Part shown: positions 38,170 to 47,516 of the stretch, piece after piece
Layout of the letters: each line of letters begins with the position of its first letter
Numbering within the stretch: the first letter of the stretch is position 1
Source: Bradyrhizobium nanningense
GTDB lineage: Bacteria; Pseudomonadota; Alphaproteobacteria; Rhizobiales; Xanthobacteraceae
Reading direction: 5' to 3'
Assembly (NCBI RefSeq): GCF_004114535.1
Contig: NZ_LBJC01000005.1
Span: forward strand, 248,001 to 312,000
DNA: 64,000 nucleotides
Notes under the pieces: model-generated
Seen by the model: the letters and a program-made list of their open reading frames with translations, nothing else
What the model was told of the DNA's origin: nothing
Database searches by the model: none
Translations under genes and position numbers: made by a program

Positions 38170-39642
38170 TCACGCGCCCCTAGCCGCGCTGGCCTTCGTG
38201 CGCAGGGCCGCGCGCGATTCCCGCGCGAGCCGTTCGGCGGAGGCTTTGAGCTGTGGAACCGCATGGCCGGAAAATCCCAGCACGAAGCCGGGCAGAGGGC
38301 GCGCGCGCGAATAGGTGTCGGCCAATAGCCAGCCCTCGGCGCCGCCCGCCTGCTTGGCCCGTGCGGCGACCGACAGGTCGACCGACGGATCGAACCGGGC
38401 GACCAGATGCAGGCCTTGCGACGGCACCGGCACCGAGAGCGCGCCATCGGAAGCGGCTTCCAGCGTTTCGGCCAGCACATCGCGTGCCTCGCGATAGAGT
38501 TTTCGCACGCGCTTGAGGTTTGCGGCGAACGCGCCCGAGTTGAGCATGTCGGCCACCGCGCCTTCCATCAGCGTGCCGGGGAAGCGGTCGAGCGCCGCGC
38601 GCGCAGCCGTCACGGCCGCAATGAGGCGTTCGGGCAGGGCGCAATAGCCGATGCGCAGGCCTGGAAACAGCGTCTTGGCAAACGTGCCGAGGTAGATCAC
38701 GCGCTGGAGACGATCGATGCCGGCGAGCGACATCAGCGGTGCGCCGTCATAGCGAAACTCGCTGTCGTAGTCGTCCTCCAGCACGAAGGCGCCGGCCTGC
38801 TTGGCCCAGTCCAGAAGCTCGAGCCGCCGCGGCATCGACATCTGCACGCCCAGCGGAAACTGGTGCGACGGCGTGACATAGGCCGCGCGCGCTGTCGGCG
38901 CCCCAGAGCGGCCCTTGGCGATCCGCATGCCGTCCTCGTCGACGGGAACGGCTACGGCGCGATAGCCGCAATGCGCGAAGGTCTTTCGCGCGGCGGGATA
39001 GCCGGGGTCTTCGCACCAGACCTGATCGCCTGGCTTGAGGATCGCGCTCAGCACGACGCGCAGCGCGTGCAACGTGCCCGACGTCAGCATGATCTGATCG
39101 GGATCGCAGCGCAGGCCGCGCGCCGACAGCAGGTGATCGGCGATGGCCGCGCGCAGCTCGCGGCTGCCGCGCGGATCGCCATAATGCAAATGCTCGGCCC
39201 CGAAGGCGCGCATGCGCCGGCCGACGAAGGCGCGGAAGCGCTGCACGGCGCGCTCATCGACGTGGGTGCAGCCGAGCGCGAACGCGCCTTGCTGGGGCGT
39301 TTCGACGACCGCCTTGGGCTTGTTCGGCGCGGCCGCGCGCGCAGGAATGCGCGCGGCGACAAACGTTCCGGAGCCGACTTTGGCCTCGGCAAAGCCATCG
39401 GCGATCAGGCGCTCATAAGCGGTGACGACGGCGTTGCGCCGAAAGCCGGTCTGCTTGGCCAGCGTGCGTGACGGCGGCAGCGGCTCGCCAGGCTTGACGA
39501 GGCCGGAGACGATCATCTCGCACAAGGCCTGATAGAGCCGGTGCGCGGCGGAGGCGCCCGCCGTGACGTGCGGGCCGGCGAGATCGAGCGGCAGCTCGGT
39601 CTTGGCCGGTGAGGGATTCGAATTGGTCGGAATTTTTTGCAT
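38170..39642 (-). CDS. MocR-type regulator (GntR helix-turn-helix fused to aminotransferase fold)
   Basis: 490 residues. Residues about 33-95 form a GntR winged helix (ALCEMIVSGLVKPGEPLPPS, then TGFRRNAVVTAYERLIADGF). The rest is a fold type I aminotransferase-like domain with the PLP Lys in YLGTFAKTLFPGLRIGY. MocR proteins such as PdxR and GabR sense PLP or its adducts. It is divergent from a PNPOx-like gene with 74 bases between starts, the classic layout for control of a vitamin B6 or amine gene. The open frame reaches 39936, but conserved residues start at MQKIPTNSNP. Confidence 0.88.
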   Translation of the reverse strand: MQKIPTNSNPSPAKTELPLDLAGPHVTAGASAAHRLYQALCEMIVSGLVKPGEPLPPSRTLAKQTGFRRNAVVTAYERLIADGFAEAKVGSGTFVAARIPARAAAPNKPKAVVETPQQGAFALGCTHVDERAVQRFRAFVGRRMRAFGAEHLHYGDPRGSRELRAAIADHLLSARGLRCDPDQIMLTSGTLHALRVVLSAILKPGDQVWCEDPGYPAARKTFAHCGYRAVAVPVDEDGMRIAKGRSGAPTARAAYVTPSHQFPLGVQMSMPRRLELLDWAKQAGAFVLEDDYDSEFRYDGAPLMSLAGIDRLQRVIYLGTFAKTLFPGLRIGYCALPERLIAAVTAARAALDRFPGTLMEGAVADMLNSGAFAANLKRVRKLYREARDVLAETLEAASDGALSVPVPSQGLHLVARFDPSVDLSVAARAKQAGGAEGWLLADTYSRARPLPGFVLGFSGHAVPQLKASAERLARESRAALRTKASAARGA

Positions 39643-39716
39643 GGAATTGGAACTATCGCAGACCAAATGCGCCGCTACAACTGCTCCAGATCTTTCCAAT
39701 CCGATCAGGAGCGGCC
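39643..39716. promoter_or_regulatory. Short divergent promoter region, MocR / PNPOx-like genes
   Basis: Only 74 bases separate the two divergent starts, so both promoters and any MocR operator must lie here or inside the ends of the genes. GGAATTGGAAC directly upstream of the MocR start repeats an AATTGG motif seen inside its first codons (39621-39626), a possible direct-repeat operator of the type MocR proteins bind. No box is clear enough to name. Confidence 0.35.
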
Positions 39717-40442
39717 GTGAGCCAGACCGAGACTTCGAATTCCTATCCGACATCGGCGCGCAACCAGGTGAAGCGCCGGCATGATCGCGGCTTCTACGAT
39801 CACGACACGGTTCATCGCATCCTGGATTCCTCGATGCTCTGCCACGTCTCCTACGTGATCGACGGCCAGCCCTATTGCACGCCGACCTTCTTCTGGCGCG
39901 AGGGGACGAAGCTGTACTGGCACGGCTCGAGCGCAAGCCGGATGCTGCGCAACCAGGCCAGGGGCGAGCGCGTGTGTCTCACAGTCGCCCATCTCGATAG
40001 CCTTGTGCTGGCGCGCTGCGGCTTCAACCATTCCGCCGACTATCGCGCGGTGATGGCGTTCGGCACCGCCTATCTCGTCACCGATCCGAGCGAAAAGGAG
40101 CGCGCTGTGATCGCGATGGTCGACCGCTTCTTCCCGGATCGCACCGCGAGCCTTCGGGCCAGCAACACCCAGGAGATCAAGGCGACCTCCTTCATCGCGA
40201 TGGAAATCGAGGAAGCCTCGGCCAAGATACGCGCCAAGGGTGTCGCTGACGATGACGAGGACTATGCGTTGCCGATTTATGCCGAGCGTATTCCCGTTCG
40301 CACGGTGCTCGGCGCTCCGGAGCCGTGTCCACGCCTGCTCGACGGGGTGACGCGCCCTGTTACGTTGAACGGCTATTCGGAAGGCCGACTGCTCGAAGAT
40401 GCATTGCGGGATGCATATTTTGTGGAGTACCCGAACGGCTGA
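39717..40442 (+). CDS. PNPOx-like flavin-binding split-barrel protein
   Basis: 241 residues starting at GTG behind an AGGAG site. It has the pyridoxamine 5'-phosphate oxidase-like barrel: HRILDSSMLCHVSYVIDGQP, FWREGTKLYWHGSSASRMLR, VCLTVAHLDSLVLAR. FMN binding is inferred from the family. Members include oxidases and reductases of many small molecules, so a role in vitamin B6 is suggested only by the divergent MocR gene. Codon use is like the neighbours. Confidence 0.78.
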   Translation: MSQTETSNSYPTSARNQVKRRHDRGFYDHDTVHRILDSSMLCHVSYVIDGQPYCTPTFFWREGTKLYWHGSSASRMLRNQARGERVCLTVAHLDSLVLARCGFNHSADYRAVMAFGTAYLVTDPSEKERAVIAMVDRFFPDRTASLRASNTQEIKATSFIAMEIEEASAKIRAKGVADDDEDYALPIYAERIPVRTVLGAPEPCPRLLDGVTRPVTLNGYSEGRLLEDALRDAYFVEYPNG

Positions 40443-40495
40443 AATCGGCTAGCTTGCGCATTCCTTGGGACCATTGGAATGCCTGGAGTTGCCTG

Positions 40496-41773
40496 ATGAA
40501 TGCCGAAACGCAGCAGAGGATTCTCGACGCCGTCGATGCCGGCTTCGAAGCCCAGCTCGCCACCACACGCGATTTCGTCGCGATCCCTTCGACCCGCGGG
40601 GCGGAGGGGCCGTGCCAGGACATGATCGGCGACCTCTTGCGCGAGCGTGGCTACGAGGTCGACGACTGGCACATCGACGTCGACGATCTCAAGGATCTGC
40701 GCGGCTTCGGCCCGATCGAGCATGATTTCTCCAAGGCGCGTTCGGTGGTGGGGACCTACCGTCCGCAAACGAACGGCGGCAAATCGCTGATCCTCCAGGG
40801 CCACTGCGACGTGGTGCCCGCCGGCCCCCTGGAATTGTGGGACACACCGCCGTTCTCGCCGGTCATCAAGGACGGCAAGATGTTCGGCCGCGGCGCCTGC
40901 GACATGAAGTCGGGCACGATCGGTGCGCTCTATGCGCTGGACGCGATCAAGGCTGCGGGATTCAAGCCGACGGCGCGGATTCATTTCCAATCCGTCATCG
41001 AAGAGGAGAGCACCGGTGTCGGCGCGCTCTCGACGCTCCAGCGCGGCTACCGCGCGGATGCCTGCTTCATCCCGGAGCCGACCGGCGGCAAGATGGTGCG
41101 CTCGCAGGTCGGCGTGATCTGGTTTCGCCTGCGCGTGAAGGGACATCCGACACACGTGGCGTTCGCCGGCTCCGGCGCCAACGCGATCATGGCGGCCTAT
41201 CATTTGATCCAGGCGCTGCAGAAGCTCGAGGTCGAGTGGAACGAGCGCGCCAAGGCCGATCGACACTTCAAGACGCTCAACCATCCCATCAACTTCAATC
41301 CGGGCCTCATCAAGGGCGGCGACTGGGCCTCCAGCGTGCCGGCCTGGTGTGATGTCGATTGCCGGATCGCAGTGTTGCCGGGCTGGTCGATCGCCGATCA
41401 CCAGAAGGAGATCGTGGCCTGCGTCGCGGCTGCGGCGCGGAACCACCGCTTCCTCGCCAACAATCCACCGGAGATCGAATGGTCGGGCTTCCTGTCGGAA
41501 GGCTATGAGCTGACCGACGCCGCCGCGCCGGAGGCCGCGTTCGGCAAAGCGTTCGGCAAGGTCTATGGCGGCATGCCGGAGGATCTCGTCTTCACCGCGC
41601 TCACCGACACCCGCTTCTACGGCCTCAACCACGGCATCCCGAGCCTCTGCTTCGGCGCCAGCGGCGGCGAGATGCACGGCTTCAACGAATATGTCGAGCT
41701 GGAATCGCTGAAGAAGACCACCAAGGCGATGGCGCTGTTCATCGCGGAATGGTGCGGGGTGGAGAAGGCTTAG
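40496..41773 (+). CDS. M20-family amidohydrolase (ArgE/DapE type)
   Basis: 425 residues with the binuclear zinc peptidase layout: the metal motif GHCDVVP, the GRGACDMKSG loop with the bridging Asp, the catalytic EEES (Glu pair), and a dimerisation domain between. The family deacylates N-acyl amino acids or dipeptides (acetylornithine, succinyl-diaminopimelate and others); the substrate cannot be assigned. A GGAG site supports the ATG at 40496. The gene follows the flavoprotein gene by 53 bases on the same strand and may be in its operon. Confidence 0.88.
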   Translation: MNAETQQRILDAVDAGFEAQLATTRDFVAIPSTRGAEGPCQDMIGDLLRERGYEVDDWHIDVDDLKDLRGFGPIEHDFSKARSVVGTYRPQTNGGKSLILQGHCDVVPAGPLELWDTPPFSPVIKDGKMFGRGACDMKSGTIGALYALDAIKAAGFKPTARIHFQSVIEEESTGVGALSTLQRGYRADACFIPEPTGGKMVRSQVGVIWFRLRVKGHPTHVAFAGSGANAIMAAYHLIQALQKLEVEWNERAKADRHFKTLNHPINFNPGLIKGGDWASSVPAWCDVDCRIAVLPGWSIADHQKEIVACVAAAARNHRFLANNPPEIEWSGFLSEGYELTDAAAPEAAFGKAFGKVYGGMPEDLVFTALTDTRFYGLNHGIPSLCFGASGGEMHGFNEYVELESLKKTTKAMALFIAEWCGVEKA

Positions 41774-41778
41774 TTTTG

Positions 41779-41921
41779 GTGTCCCGGACGCGGTGCAGCG
41801 CGCGGGCGATGCGAAGCATCGTTCCGCGTGGTGCTCCGCAGAGCCGGGACCCATCTTGCCCACGCGCTGGACCCCGGTTCAGCAGCGCATCGTTGCACGC
41901 TGCGCTGCGCCCGGGGAACGT
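41779..41921. repeat. Intergenic repeat, CCCGGACGC family, copy 2
   Basis: Related to the elements at 21712 and 44954: bounded by GTCCCGGACGC and internal GAGCCGGGACCCA. The 3' end is diverged (CGCCCGGGGAACG). It sits between the M20 hydrolase and the kynurenine operon. Confidence 0.65.
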
Positions 41922-41962
41922 GCCGGACCGATTGCCTATCCGATTCACTGGCGGTCAGATCC

Positions 41963-41974
41963 TTTAAGCTTAAA
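41963..41974. promoter_or_regulatory. Perfect 12-base palindrome upstream of the kynurenine operon
   Basis: TTTAAGCTTAAA, fully symmetric, in an AT-rich patch of an otherwise GC-rich region, 73 bases before the chosen start of the first kynurenine gene. The length, symmetry and place fit an operator for a dimeric regulator. Which regulator is not visible; there is no regulator gene next to the operon. Confidence 0.5.
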
Positions 41975-42047
41975 ATAAAGACTAGGATGCCGGCCGCGAC
42001 GGTGGCAGACTGGCGGCTGTTCGCCGGACGAGTCCTCGGGAGTCATG

Positions 42048-42857
42048 ATGCGCGATTGGGATGATGCTTATGCCAATTCGGCCCATATCCCGGGTTCGGA
42101 CAAGATGCCGGCGCAATGGGCGGAGCGGGCGGCGGTCTACCGGGCCGGGCTGAAGGATTTTCGCGCCGACATCGCCTATGGCGCCGGCGAGCGCCAGCGC
42201 CTCGACCTGATCCTGCCCGACGGCGACAGCAAGGGTCTCGTCGTCTTCGTGCATGGCGGCTACTGGATGCGCTTCGACAAGTCGGCCTGGACTGATCTCG
42301 CCGAAGGTGCGCGCCATCACGGCTGGACCGTGGCACTGCCGAGCTACACGCTGACGCCGGTCGCGCGCATCTCCGACATCACTGCCGAAATCACCGCCGC
42401 GATCGCGAAGGCGGCTTCGCTCGTCGCCGGACCGATCCGGCTTGCTGGGCACTCCGCCGGTGGTCATCTCGTGACGCGCATGCTGTGCGACGACAGCCGG
42501 CTGGAGCCCGCCGTCTTTAACCGTATTAGCGGCACGCTCTCGATCAGCGGCCTGCACGATCTGCGTCCGCTGCTCAAGACCCGGATGAACGAGACGCTGC
42601 GCATGACCGTGGAAGAAGCGGCGCTCGAAAGCGCGGCGCTGCACCTGCCGCGCGGGCATTCGCCTGTGACCGCCTGGGTCGGTGGCGGCGAGCGGCCCGA
42701 ATTCATCCGTCAGTCCGATCTGATGGCCAATATCTGGACCGGTTTCGACGTGCCGACCCGTCTCGTCGTCGATCCCGGGCTGAACCATTTTACCGTGATC
42801 GACGGACTGAAGGATCCCGCCTCGCCGATCACCGCGCGCCTGATCGGCCTCGACTGA
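42048..42857 (+). CDS. Alpha/beta hydrolase, probable kynurenine formamidase
   Basis: 269 residues of alpha/beta-hydrolase fold. The oxyanion signature HGGYW and the nucleophile elbow GHSAGGH are those of arylformamidases of the animal/esterase type, unlike metal-dependent bacterial KynB. The Asp and His of the triad fit DPGLNHF near the end. In front of kynA and kynU it should hydrolyse N-formylkynurenine to kynurenine; that rests on context. Two ATGs (42045 and 42048) are adjacent; the second has better spacing from GGGAG. The operon order is formamidase, kynA, kynU. Confidence 0.85.
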   Translation: MRDWDDAYANSAHIPGSDKMPAQWAERAAVYRAGLKDFRADIAYGAGERQRLDLILPDGDSKGLVVFVHGGYWMRFDKSAWTDLAEGARHHGWTVALPSYTLTPVARISDITAEITAAIAKAASLVAGPIRLAGHSAGGHLVTRMLCDDSRLEPAVFNRISGTLSISGLHDLRPLLKTRMNETLRMTVEEAALESAALHLPRGHSPVTAWVGGGERPEFIRQSDLMANIWTGFDVPTRLVVDPGLNHFTVIDGLKDPASPITARLIGLD

Positions 42858-42894
42858 GCAAAGCCGGGGTAAGATCGATCGAAAGGGCCTGCCC

Positions 42895-43734
42895 ATGTCG
42901 TCCAGCGATTATGATCCCACGAGCGAAGGGGCCGAGACCGATTTCACCCGTCGCATGTCATATGGCAACTACCTGGCGCTGGATGCGATCCTGAGCGCGC
43001 AACATCCGCTCTCGGAAGCGCATGACGAGATGCTGTTCATCATCCAGCATCAGACCACGGAGCTGTGGATGCGCCTCGCCATCCACGAGCTCAGTGCCGC
43101 GCGCCGCGCCATCGCCAGGGACGAAGTGTCGCCCGCCATGAAGATGCTGGCGCGGATGTCGCGCATCTTCGAGCAGCTCAACAACGCCTGGGACGTGCTG
43201 CGCACGATGACGCCGAGCGAGTACACCCGCTTCCGCTCGCAGCTCGGACAGTCCTCCGGCTTCCAGTCGCGCCAGTACCGGCTGATCGAATTCCTGCTGG
43301 GCAACCGCAACCACGCCATGCTCAAGCCGCACGCGCATGATCCTGAGACGACGAAGCTGCTCGAGGCCGAACTCGCAACGCCAAGCCTTTATGATGAGGT
43401 CCTGCGGCTCGCCGACCGCAACGGCCTCAAGATGCCGGCCGCGGTGCTGGCGCGCGATGTCCGCGAGACCCACAGCTTCAACGAAGGCGTGCTGCAGGCC
43501 TGGCGCGTCGTCTACGAGGCTCCGGAGACGCATTGGATGCTGTACGAGCTCGCGGAAAAACTGGTCGACTTCGAAGATTATTTCCGCCGCTGGCGCTTCA
43601 ACCACGTCACCACGGTCGAGCGCGTGATCGGCTTCAAGCGCGGCACCGGCGGCACCGGTGGCGTCAGCTATCTCAAACGCATGCTGGAGGTGGAGCTGTT
43701 TCCCGAGCTCTGGCGCGTCCGCACCATTCTGTAG
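42895..43734 (+). CDS. kynA: Tryptophan 2,3-dioxygenase
   Basis: 279 residues, haem enzyme opening the indole ring of L-tryptophan. Family features: [33 protein letters not shown] and the proximal haem His in [20 protein letters not shown]. Length agrees with bacterial TDO. It starts 37 bases after the formamidase and ends two bases before the kynU start, so the three are one operon. Confidence 0.96.
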   Translation: MSSSDYDPTSEGAETDFTRRMSYGNYLALDAILSAQHPLSEAHDEMLFIIQHQTTELWMRLAIHELSAARRAIARDEVSPAMKMLARMSRIFEQLNNAWDVLRTMTPSEYTRFRSQLGQSSGFQSRQYRLIEFLLGNRNHAMLKPHAHDPETTKLLEAELATPSLYDEVLRLADRNGLKMPAAVLARDVRETHSFNEGVLQAWRVVYEAPETHWMLYELAEKLVDFEDYFRRWRFNHVTTVERVIGFKRGTGGTGGVSYLKRMLEVELFPELWRVRTIL

Positions 43735-43736
43735 AA

Positions 43737-44945
43737 ATGCCCATGACCAAATATCGCGTCTATGACGATACCAAAGCTCTGTTCCACCTGCCTGACGGCG
43801 TGATCTATCTCGACGGCAACTCGCTCGGTGCGCTGCCGTCAGGCGTTGCCGAGCGGGTCAACCGCGTCATCACCACGGAGTGGGGCGTTGAGCTGATCCG
43901 CGCCTGGAACACCGCAGGCTGGTACGTCCAGCCGCGCCATCTCGGCGATCGCATCGCACGGCTGATCGGTGCGGAAGCCGGCTCGGTGATGGTCGGAGAC
44001 ACGCTGTCGCTCAAGGTCTATCAGGCGCTCGCCGCCGCGCTCGACATGACGGTGTCCCGCAAGATCGTCCTGTCGGACACCGGTAACTTCCCGACCGACC
44101 TTTACATGGCCGAAGGCCTGATCGCGACGCTCGGGCGCGGCCATCAATTGCGTCTGGTGGCACCGGAGGAGATCGAGTCCGCCCTGTCGGAGGAGATCGC
44201 GGTGCTCTACATCACCGAGGTCGATTATCGCACCGGCCGCCGCCACGACATGGCGCATCTGACTGCGAAAGCCCACGCCCTCGGCATCGTCACGGTCTGG
44301 GATCTCGCGCATTCCGCCGGCGCACTGCCGGTCGATCTCGCCGGCAGCGGCGCGGATTTCGCCGCAGGGTGCACCTACAAATACATCAACGCCGGCCCCG
44401 GCGCACCGGCCTTCCTCTACGTTGCGCCGCGCCACGCCGACAACGCGCGCGCCGCGCTGTCGGGGTGGATGGGGCACGCCAAGCCGTTTGCGTTCGAGCT
44501 TGCCTATGCGGCCGCCGGCGGTGTCGAGCGCATGCGCGTCGGCACGCCGCCGGTGCTGGCGATGGCGGCGCTGGAAGCCTCGCTCGACATCTGGGACCGC
44601 GTCGATATCGCGGAGGTCCGTGCGCGCTCGCTGGCGCTCGGCGATCTCCTCGTTGCGAAGGTCGAACGCCGTTGCCCGCAGCTCAAGCTTGTCACCCCGC
44701 GCGCGCATGATCACCGCGGCTCGCAGGTGTCGTTTGCCTTCGACGGCGGTTATGCCGCGATGCAGGCATTGATCGCCCGCGGCGTCATCGGCGATTTTCG
44801 CGCGCCCGACATCATGCGGTTCGGGATCACGCCGCTGTATATTGGTGAGAGTGAAATCATCCGTGCCGCCGAGATCATCGAGGAGGTGATCGTCGGCGAG
44901 GTGTGGCGACGGCCGGAATATCAGGTCGTGAATGCGGTGACGTGA
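43737..44945 (+). CDS. kynU: Kynureninase
   Basis: 402-residue PLP enzyme cleaving kynurenine to anthranilate and alanine. Shows IYLDGNSLGALP at the start, WDLAHSAGALPVDL with the cofactor Asp, and the Schiff-base Lys in GCTYKYINAGPG. The ATG at 43737 (or 43743) directly follows the kynA stop. The open frame extends back inside kynA, but conserved sequence begins here. Confidence 0.95.
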   Translation: MPMTKYRVYDDTKALFHLPDGVIYLDGNSLGALPSGVAERVNRVITTEWGVELIRAWNTAGWYVQPRHLGDRIARLIGAEAGSVMVGDTLSLKVYQALAAALDMTVSRKIVLSDTGNFPTDLYMAEGLIATLGRGHQLRLVAPEEIESALSEEIAVLYITEVDYRTGRRHDMAHLTAKAHALGIVTVWDLAHSAGALPVDLAGSGADFAAGCTYKYINAGPGAPAFLYVAPRHADNARAALSGWMGHAKPFAFELAYAAAGGVERMRVGTPPVLAMAALEASLDIWDRVDIAEVRARSLALGDLLVAKVERRCPQLKLVTPRAHDHRGSQVSFAFDGGYAAMQALIARGVIGDFRAPDIMRFGITPLYIGESEIIRAAEIIEEVIVGEVWRRPEYQVVNAVT

Positions 44946-44953
44946 GGCAAGCT

Positions 44954-45084
44954 GTGCCCCGGACGCAGCGCAGCGCGCCGCACCTGCGACGTGAGCACTG
45001 CAGAGCCGGGGCCCACGCCGCACCGAAATCGCCGCGAGATGGGTCCCGGCTCAGCGCAGCAATGCTGGGCGTCCGGGACACGAG
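44954..45084. repeat. Intergenic repeat, CCCCGGACGCAGCGC family, copy 3
   Basis: Closely related to the 21712 copy, bounded by GTGCCCCGGACGCAGCG and GCGTCCGGGACACGAG. It directly follows kynU and precedes the thioesterase gene. Confidence 0.75.
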
Positions 45085-45192
45085 AATGTTGGCGCTGCCC
45101 GCCGATGTCGGCACGGCGATTACCTCGGACGTCATTGCTTTGCCGCATGAAGCAATTCACCCTGCGACAACAACGTGTTGGGAGGAGATCTG

Positions 45193-45591
45193 ATGACGCC
45201 GCTCGAGAGACTCAAAGCGATGAAGATGCCGTTCGCCGAGCTCAAGGGCGTCGAGTTCGTCGAGGCCGGGAAGGACCGCGTGGTGGCGCGGATGACGGTC
45301 CGGCCCGATCTCTGCACGCTGCATCACACCATCCATGGCGGGGCGGTGATGGCGCTGGCCGATTCCGTTGGCGCGGCCGCGACGGTGATCAACCTGCCTG
45401 ACGACGCCAAGGGTACGACCACGCTGGAGAGCAAGACCAATTTCATTGGTGGGGCCAAGGAGGGAACCACAATCGTTGCCACCGCGACCCCGGTCCATCG
45501 TGGCCGGCGGACCCAGGTCTGGACCACCCGGCTGGAGACCGAGGACGGCAAGCTAGTGGCCGTGGTGACCCAGACGCAGCTGGTCCTGTAA
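45193..45591 (+). CDS. PaaI-type hotdog thioesterase
   Basis: 132 residues of the single-hotdog type, starting MTPLERLKAMKMPFAELKGV behind GGAGGAG. The pattern LHHTIHGGAVMALADSVG contains the HGG nucleotide-loop motif. It should hydrolyse acyl- or aryl-CoA; in phenylacetate catabolism PaaI removes dead-end thioesters, but no paa genes are here. It may belong to aromatic catabolism with the kynurenine operon, although the repeat between them argues against one transcript. Confidence 0.8.
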   Translation: MTPLERLKAMKMPFAELKGVEFVEAGKDRVVARMTVRPDLCTLHHTIHGGAVMALADSVGAAATVINLPDDAKGTTTLESKTNFIGGAKEGTTIVATATPVHRGRRTQVWTTRLETEDGKLVAVVTQTQLVL

Positions 45592-45743
45592 GACTACGAG
45601 GCTTTGATTTCATTAACGAATTAGTCGTCCTCTATGCCTCTAAGTTAGGCAGGTTCCCGTCTTGCAAAAGATGCTGCGATGCACAATATAGGGGCTCTAG
45701 GGATTCGAACGCCTCCTCGAGGGACACCAAGAGGAGTTTTGAC

Positions 45744-46349
45744 GTGGTACTTGAAGAGACCGTCCGCACGGCTCCGGGCTATGTGCGGACCTTGATCCAG
45801 CAGGAAGAATTGCCGCTCCTGCGTGATCACCTGCTGAGGCTCGATGCCGCAAGCCGGCACGACCGTTTCAACGGTTATCTCGACGACAGCTTTATCGAGC
45901 GTTACGCCGCCCGCTGTGCCGAGGACGGCACCGTGATCGTTGCCTATATCGTCGACGGCGTTGTCCGCGGTGCGGCCGAGCTGCATCCGTCGGAAGATGA
46001 GGCCTTGCCCGAAGTCGCCTTCAGCGTCGAAGCCTCGGCGCGGCGCCAGGGTGTCGGCACCGTGCTGTTCCGTCGCCTGATCGAGGAGGCGCGCTGGAAA
46101 GGCTACAAGCGTCTGCGCATCACAACGGGCGCCGAGAATCATGCGATGCGGGCACTTGCCAGGAAGTTCGGGGCGCATCTGGCTTTCCGCCAGGGCGAAT
46201 CGACCGGCACGATCGATCTTGCCAAGACGCCCGAAGCTGAGCTCGCCGATCTCGCGGCTTCGCCCTTCAGGGCCGGGCGCGCGCTTCTCAGCCTCAACTC
46301 GACCTGCTGGAAGATCATCTCCAGCATGTACGACAATCGCGCCGCCTGA
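45744..46349 (+). CDS. GNAT-family N-acetyltransferase
   Basis: 201 residues starting at GTG behind an AGAGGAG site. The acetyl-CoA loop is clear: EVAFSVEASARRQGVGTVLF (R-x-x-G-x-G), then RRLIEEARWKGYKRLRITT and a final NHAMRALARKFGAHLAF. Substrate unknown. An intrinsic terminator follows. The 150 bases upstream are AT-richer and probably contain its promoter. Confidence 0.85.
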   Translation: MVLEETVRTAPGYVRTLIQQEELPLLRDHLLRLDAASRHDRFNGYLDDSFIERYAARCAEDGTVIVAYIVDGVVRGAAELHPSEDEALPEVAFSVEASARRQGVGTVLFRRLIEEARWKGYKRLRITTGAENHAMRALARKFGAHLAFRQGESTGTIDLAKTPEAELADLAASPFRAGRALLSLNSTCWKIISSMYDNRAA

Positions 46350-46371
46350 TCTCAATCGCGGGCTGAATCAA

Positions 46372-46400
46372 AAAGCGGACCGGCATGGCCGGTCCGCTTT
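46372..46400. terminator. Bidirectional intrinsic terminator
   Basis: A 13-base perfect stem (46372-46384 with 46388-46400) around the loop ATG, with A-runs on the left and T-runs on the right, so it works in both directions between the converging GNAT gene and the small gene at 46429. Confidence 0.85.
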
Positions 46401-46428
46401 CGTATTCGGAAAGTTTGAAACGAACGCC

Positions 46429-46734
46429 TTAGGTGCCGGTGCGCGTGCCGGTGCCGAAGCGCCGGACGATGCGGCGTTCGACCACCACGGAGCGCTGTGC
46501 GCCCTGTTCGCCGGCGATCACACGCGTCGCCGTGATGCGACTGTTGGTGCGCGCTTGCTTCTTTACCTCGGCCTGCACGACATCGAGCGGCATCCCCATC
46601 AAGGCTGCGGCGATCTCGGCCTGCTGCTCCTGATCGTCGGTGATGCCGATGGCGGCGAAGATCGCCTCGTCCAGGGTGGGCGGATCATGGCGGACGCGCC
46701 GCGTGCCATATTTGGTATTCCAGTCTGCGCTCAT
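46429..46734 (-). CDS. Conserved small protein, unknown function
   Basis: 101 residues starting MSADWNTKYGTRRVRHDPPT. It has an acidic, helical middle (DDQEQQAEIAAALMGMPLDV) and a basic C terminus (VVVERRIVRRFG). Cytoplasmic, no metal or membrane motifs. Composition and a clean flanking terminator favour a real gene. I do not recognise it. Confidence 0.65.
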   Translation of the reverse strand: MSADWNTKYGTRRVRHDPPTLDEAIFAAIGITDDQEQQAEIAAALMGMPLDVVQAEVKKQARTNSRITATRVIAGEQGAQRSVVVERRIVRRFGTGTRTGT

Positions 46735-46829
46735 AACGGCCTCGTTTTGATGCCGGGATACCTAGTGCCGCTAATGTTGCATTGCAATATGAAATTGGTG
46801 TGGCATCTCAGCTATGCACCGGTCGGGTG

Positions 46830-47516
46830 TCATGGGAGTGACGCAACGCCGGCATCGACCTCAAGGCGCTGCTGTGGCCAGCGTTTCAGGGCGGCGTGCC
46901 CGGCCTCGGTGAGCCCGTAGATTCCCCGGTCGGCCCGTTCGAACCAGCCATACACATTGTTAAGCAAGATCTTGCCGGCATCAGGACAGCGGTCGCGCAG
47001 GTCGCGCACCCGCCGCGGCCCGTCGGCGAGCGCCGAGGCGCAGGCCAGCGCCTGCTGCCGATAGGCCGTCATGATCGGCGCGCGGGTGCTGCCGCCGAGT
47101 ACGGGATCGCCCTGGCGGCGCTGATGCTCCGCGACGAGGCGCGAGCGCACCTTCGGCTCGCGGCGCGGCGCCGCCGTCGGCGGCTTCACCAGCACCTCGA
47201 CCTGGCCGCGGTCGGTGACGCCGAGCATGCCGAAGCCGAGGCGGCGGCAGAGATTGCGATAGCGCGCATCGCTCTCGCGCCCCTTGCCCCGGATCGACAT
47301 CTTCGCCGCGATCCAGACCTCGTCGCCGGCCGGCGCGCGGTCGACCGCCTGTAGGATCAGCTCGAGGTTGAAGGCAAGCTTGAGCTCGCCGATCACCACC
47401 ACCGGCGGATCGCCGGCGCTGAGGCCGACGAGATCGCAGCCGCCGATCTCGCCCTTCACGGTGAAGCCGAGCTCTTCGAGGAAGCGTTTGACGGGCAGGT
47501 AGAGCGCGGTTTCCAA
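46830..47516 (-). CDS. DUF2161-type putative PD-(D/E)xK phosphodiesterase
   Basis: 228 residues. The pattern GCDLVGLSAGDPPVVVIGEL with the following Lys gives D...E-x-K spaced as in PD-(D/E)xK nucleases (about residues 28-46). The C-terminal half looks like a winged helix (LLNNVYGWFERADRGIYGLT), suggesting DNA binding. The family is annotated in rhizobia as a putative restriction-like protein with no proven role. No methylase partner lies nearby, so I would not call it a restriction enzyme. Start METALYLPVKRF. Confidence 0.7.
   Translation of the reverse strand: METALYLPVKRFLEELGFTVKGEIGGCDLVGLSAGDPPVVVIGELKLAFNLELILQAVDRAPAGDEVWIAAKMSIRGKGRESDARYRNLCRRLGFGMLGVTDRGQVEVLVKPPTAAPRREPKVRSRLVAEHQRRQGDPVLGGSTRAPIMTAYRQQALACASALADGPRRVRDLRDRCPDAGKILLNNVYGWFERADRGIYGLTEAGHAALKRWPQQRLEVDAGVASLP

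Noticed and set aside
46830..47516. Restriction-modification system
   Set aside because: The nuclease-like protein stands alone; no methyltransferase or specificity gene is nearby.
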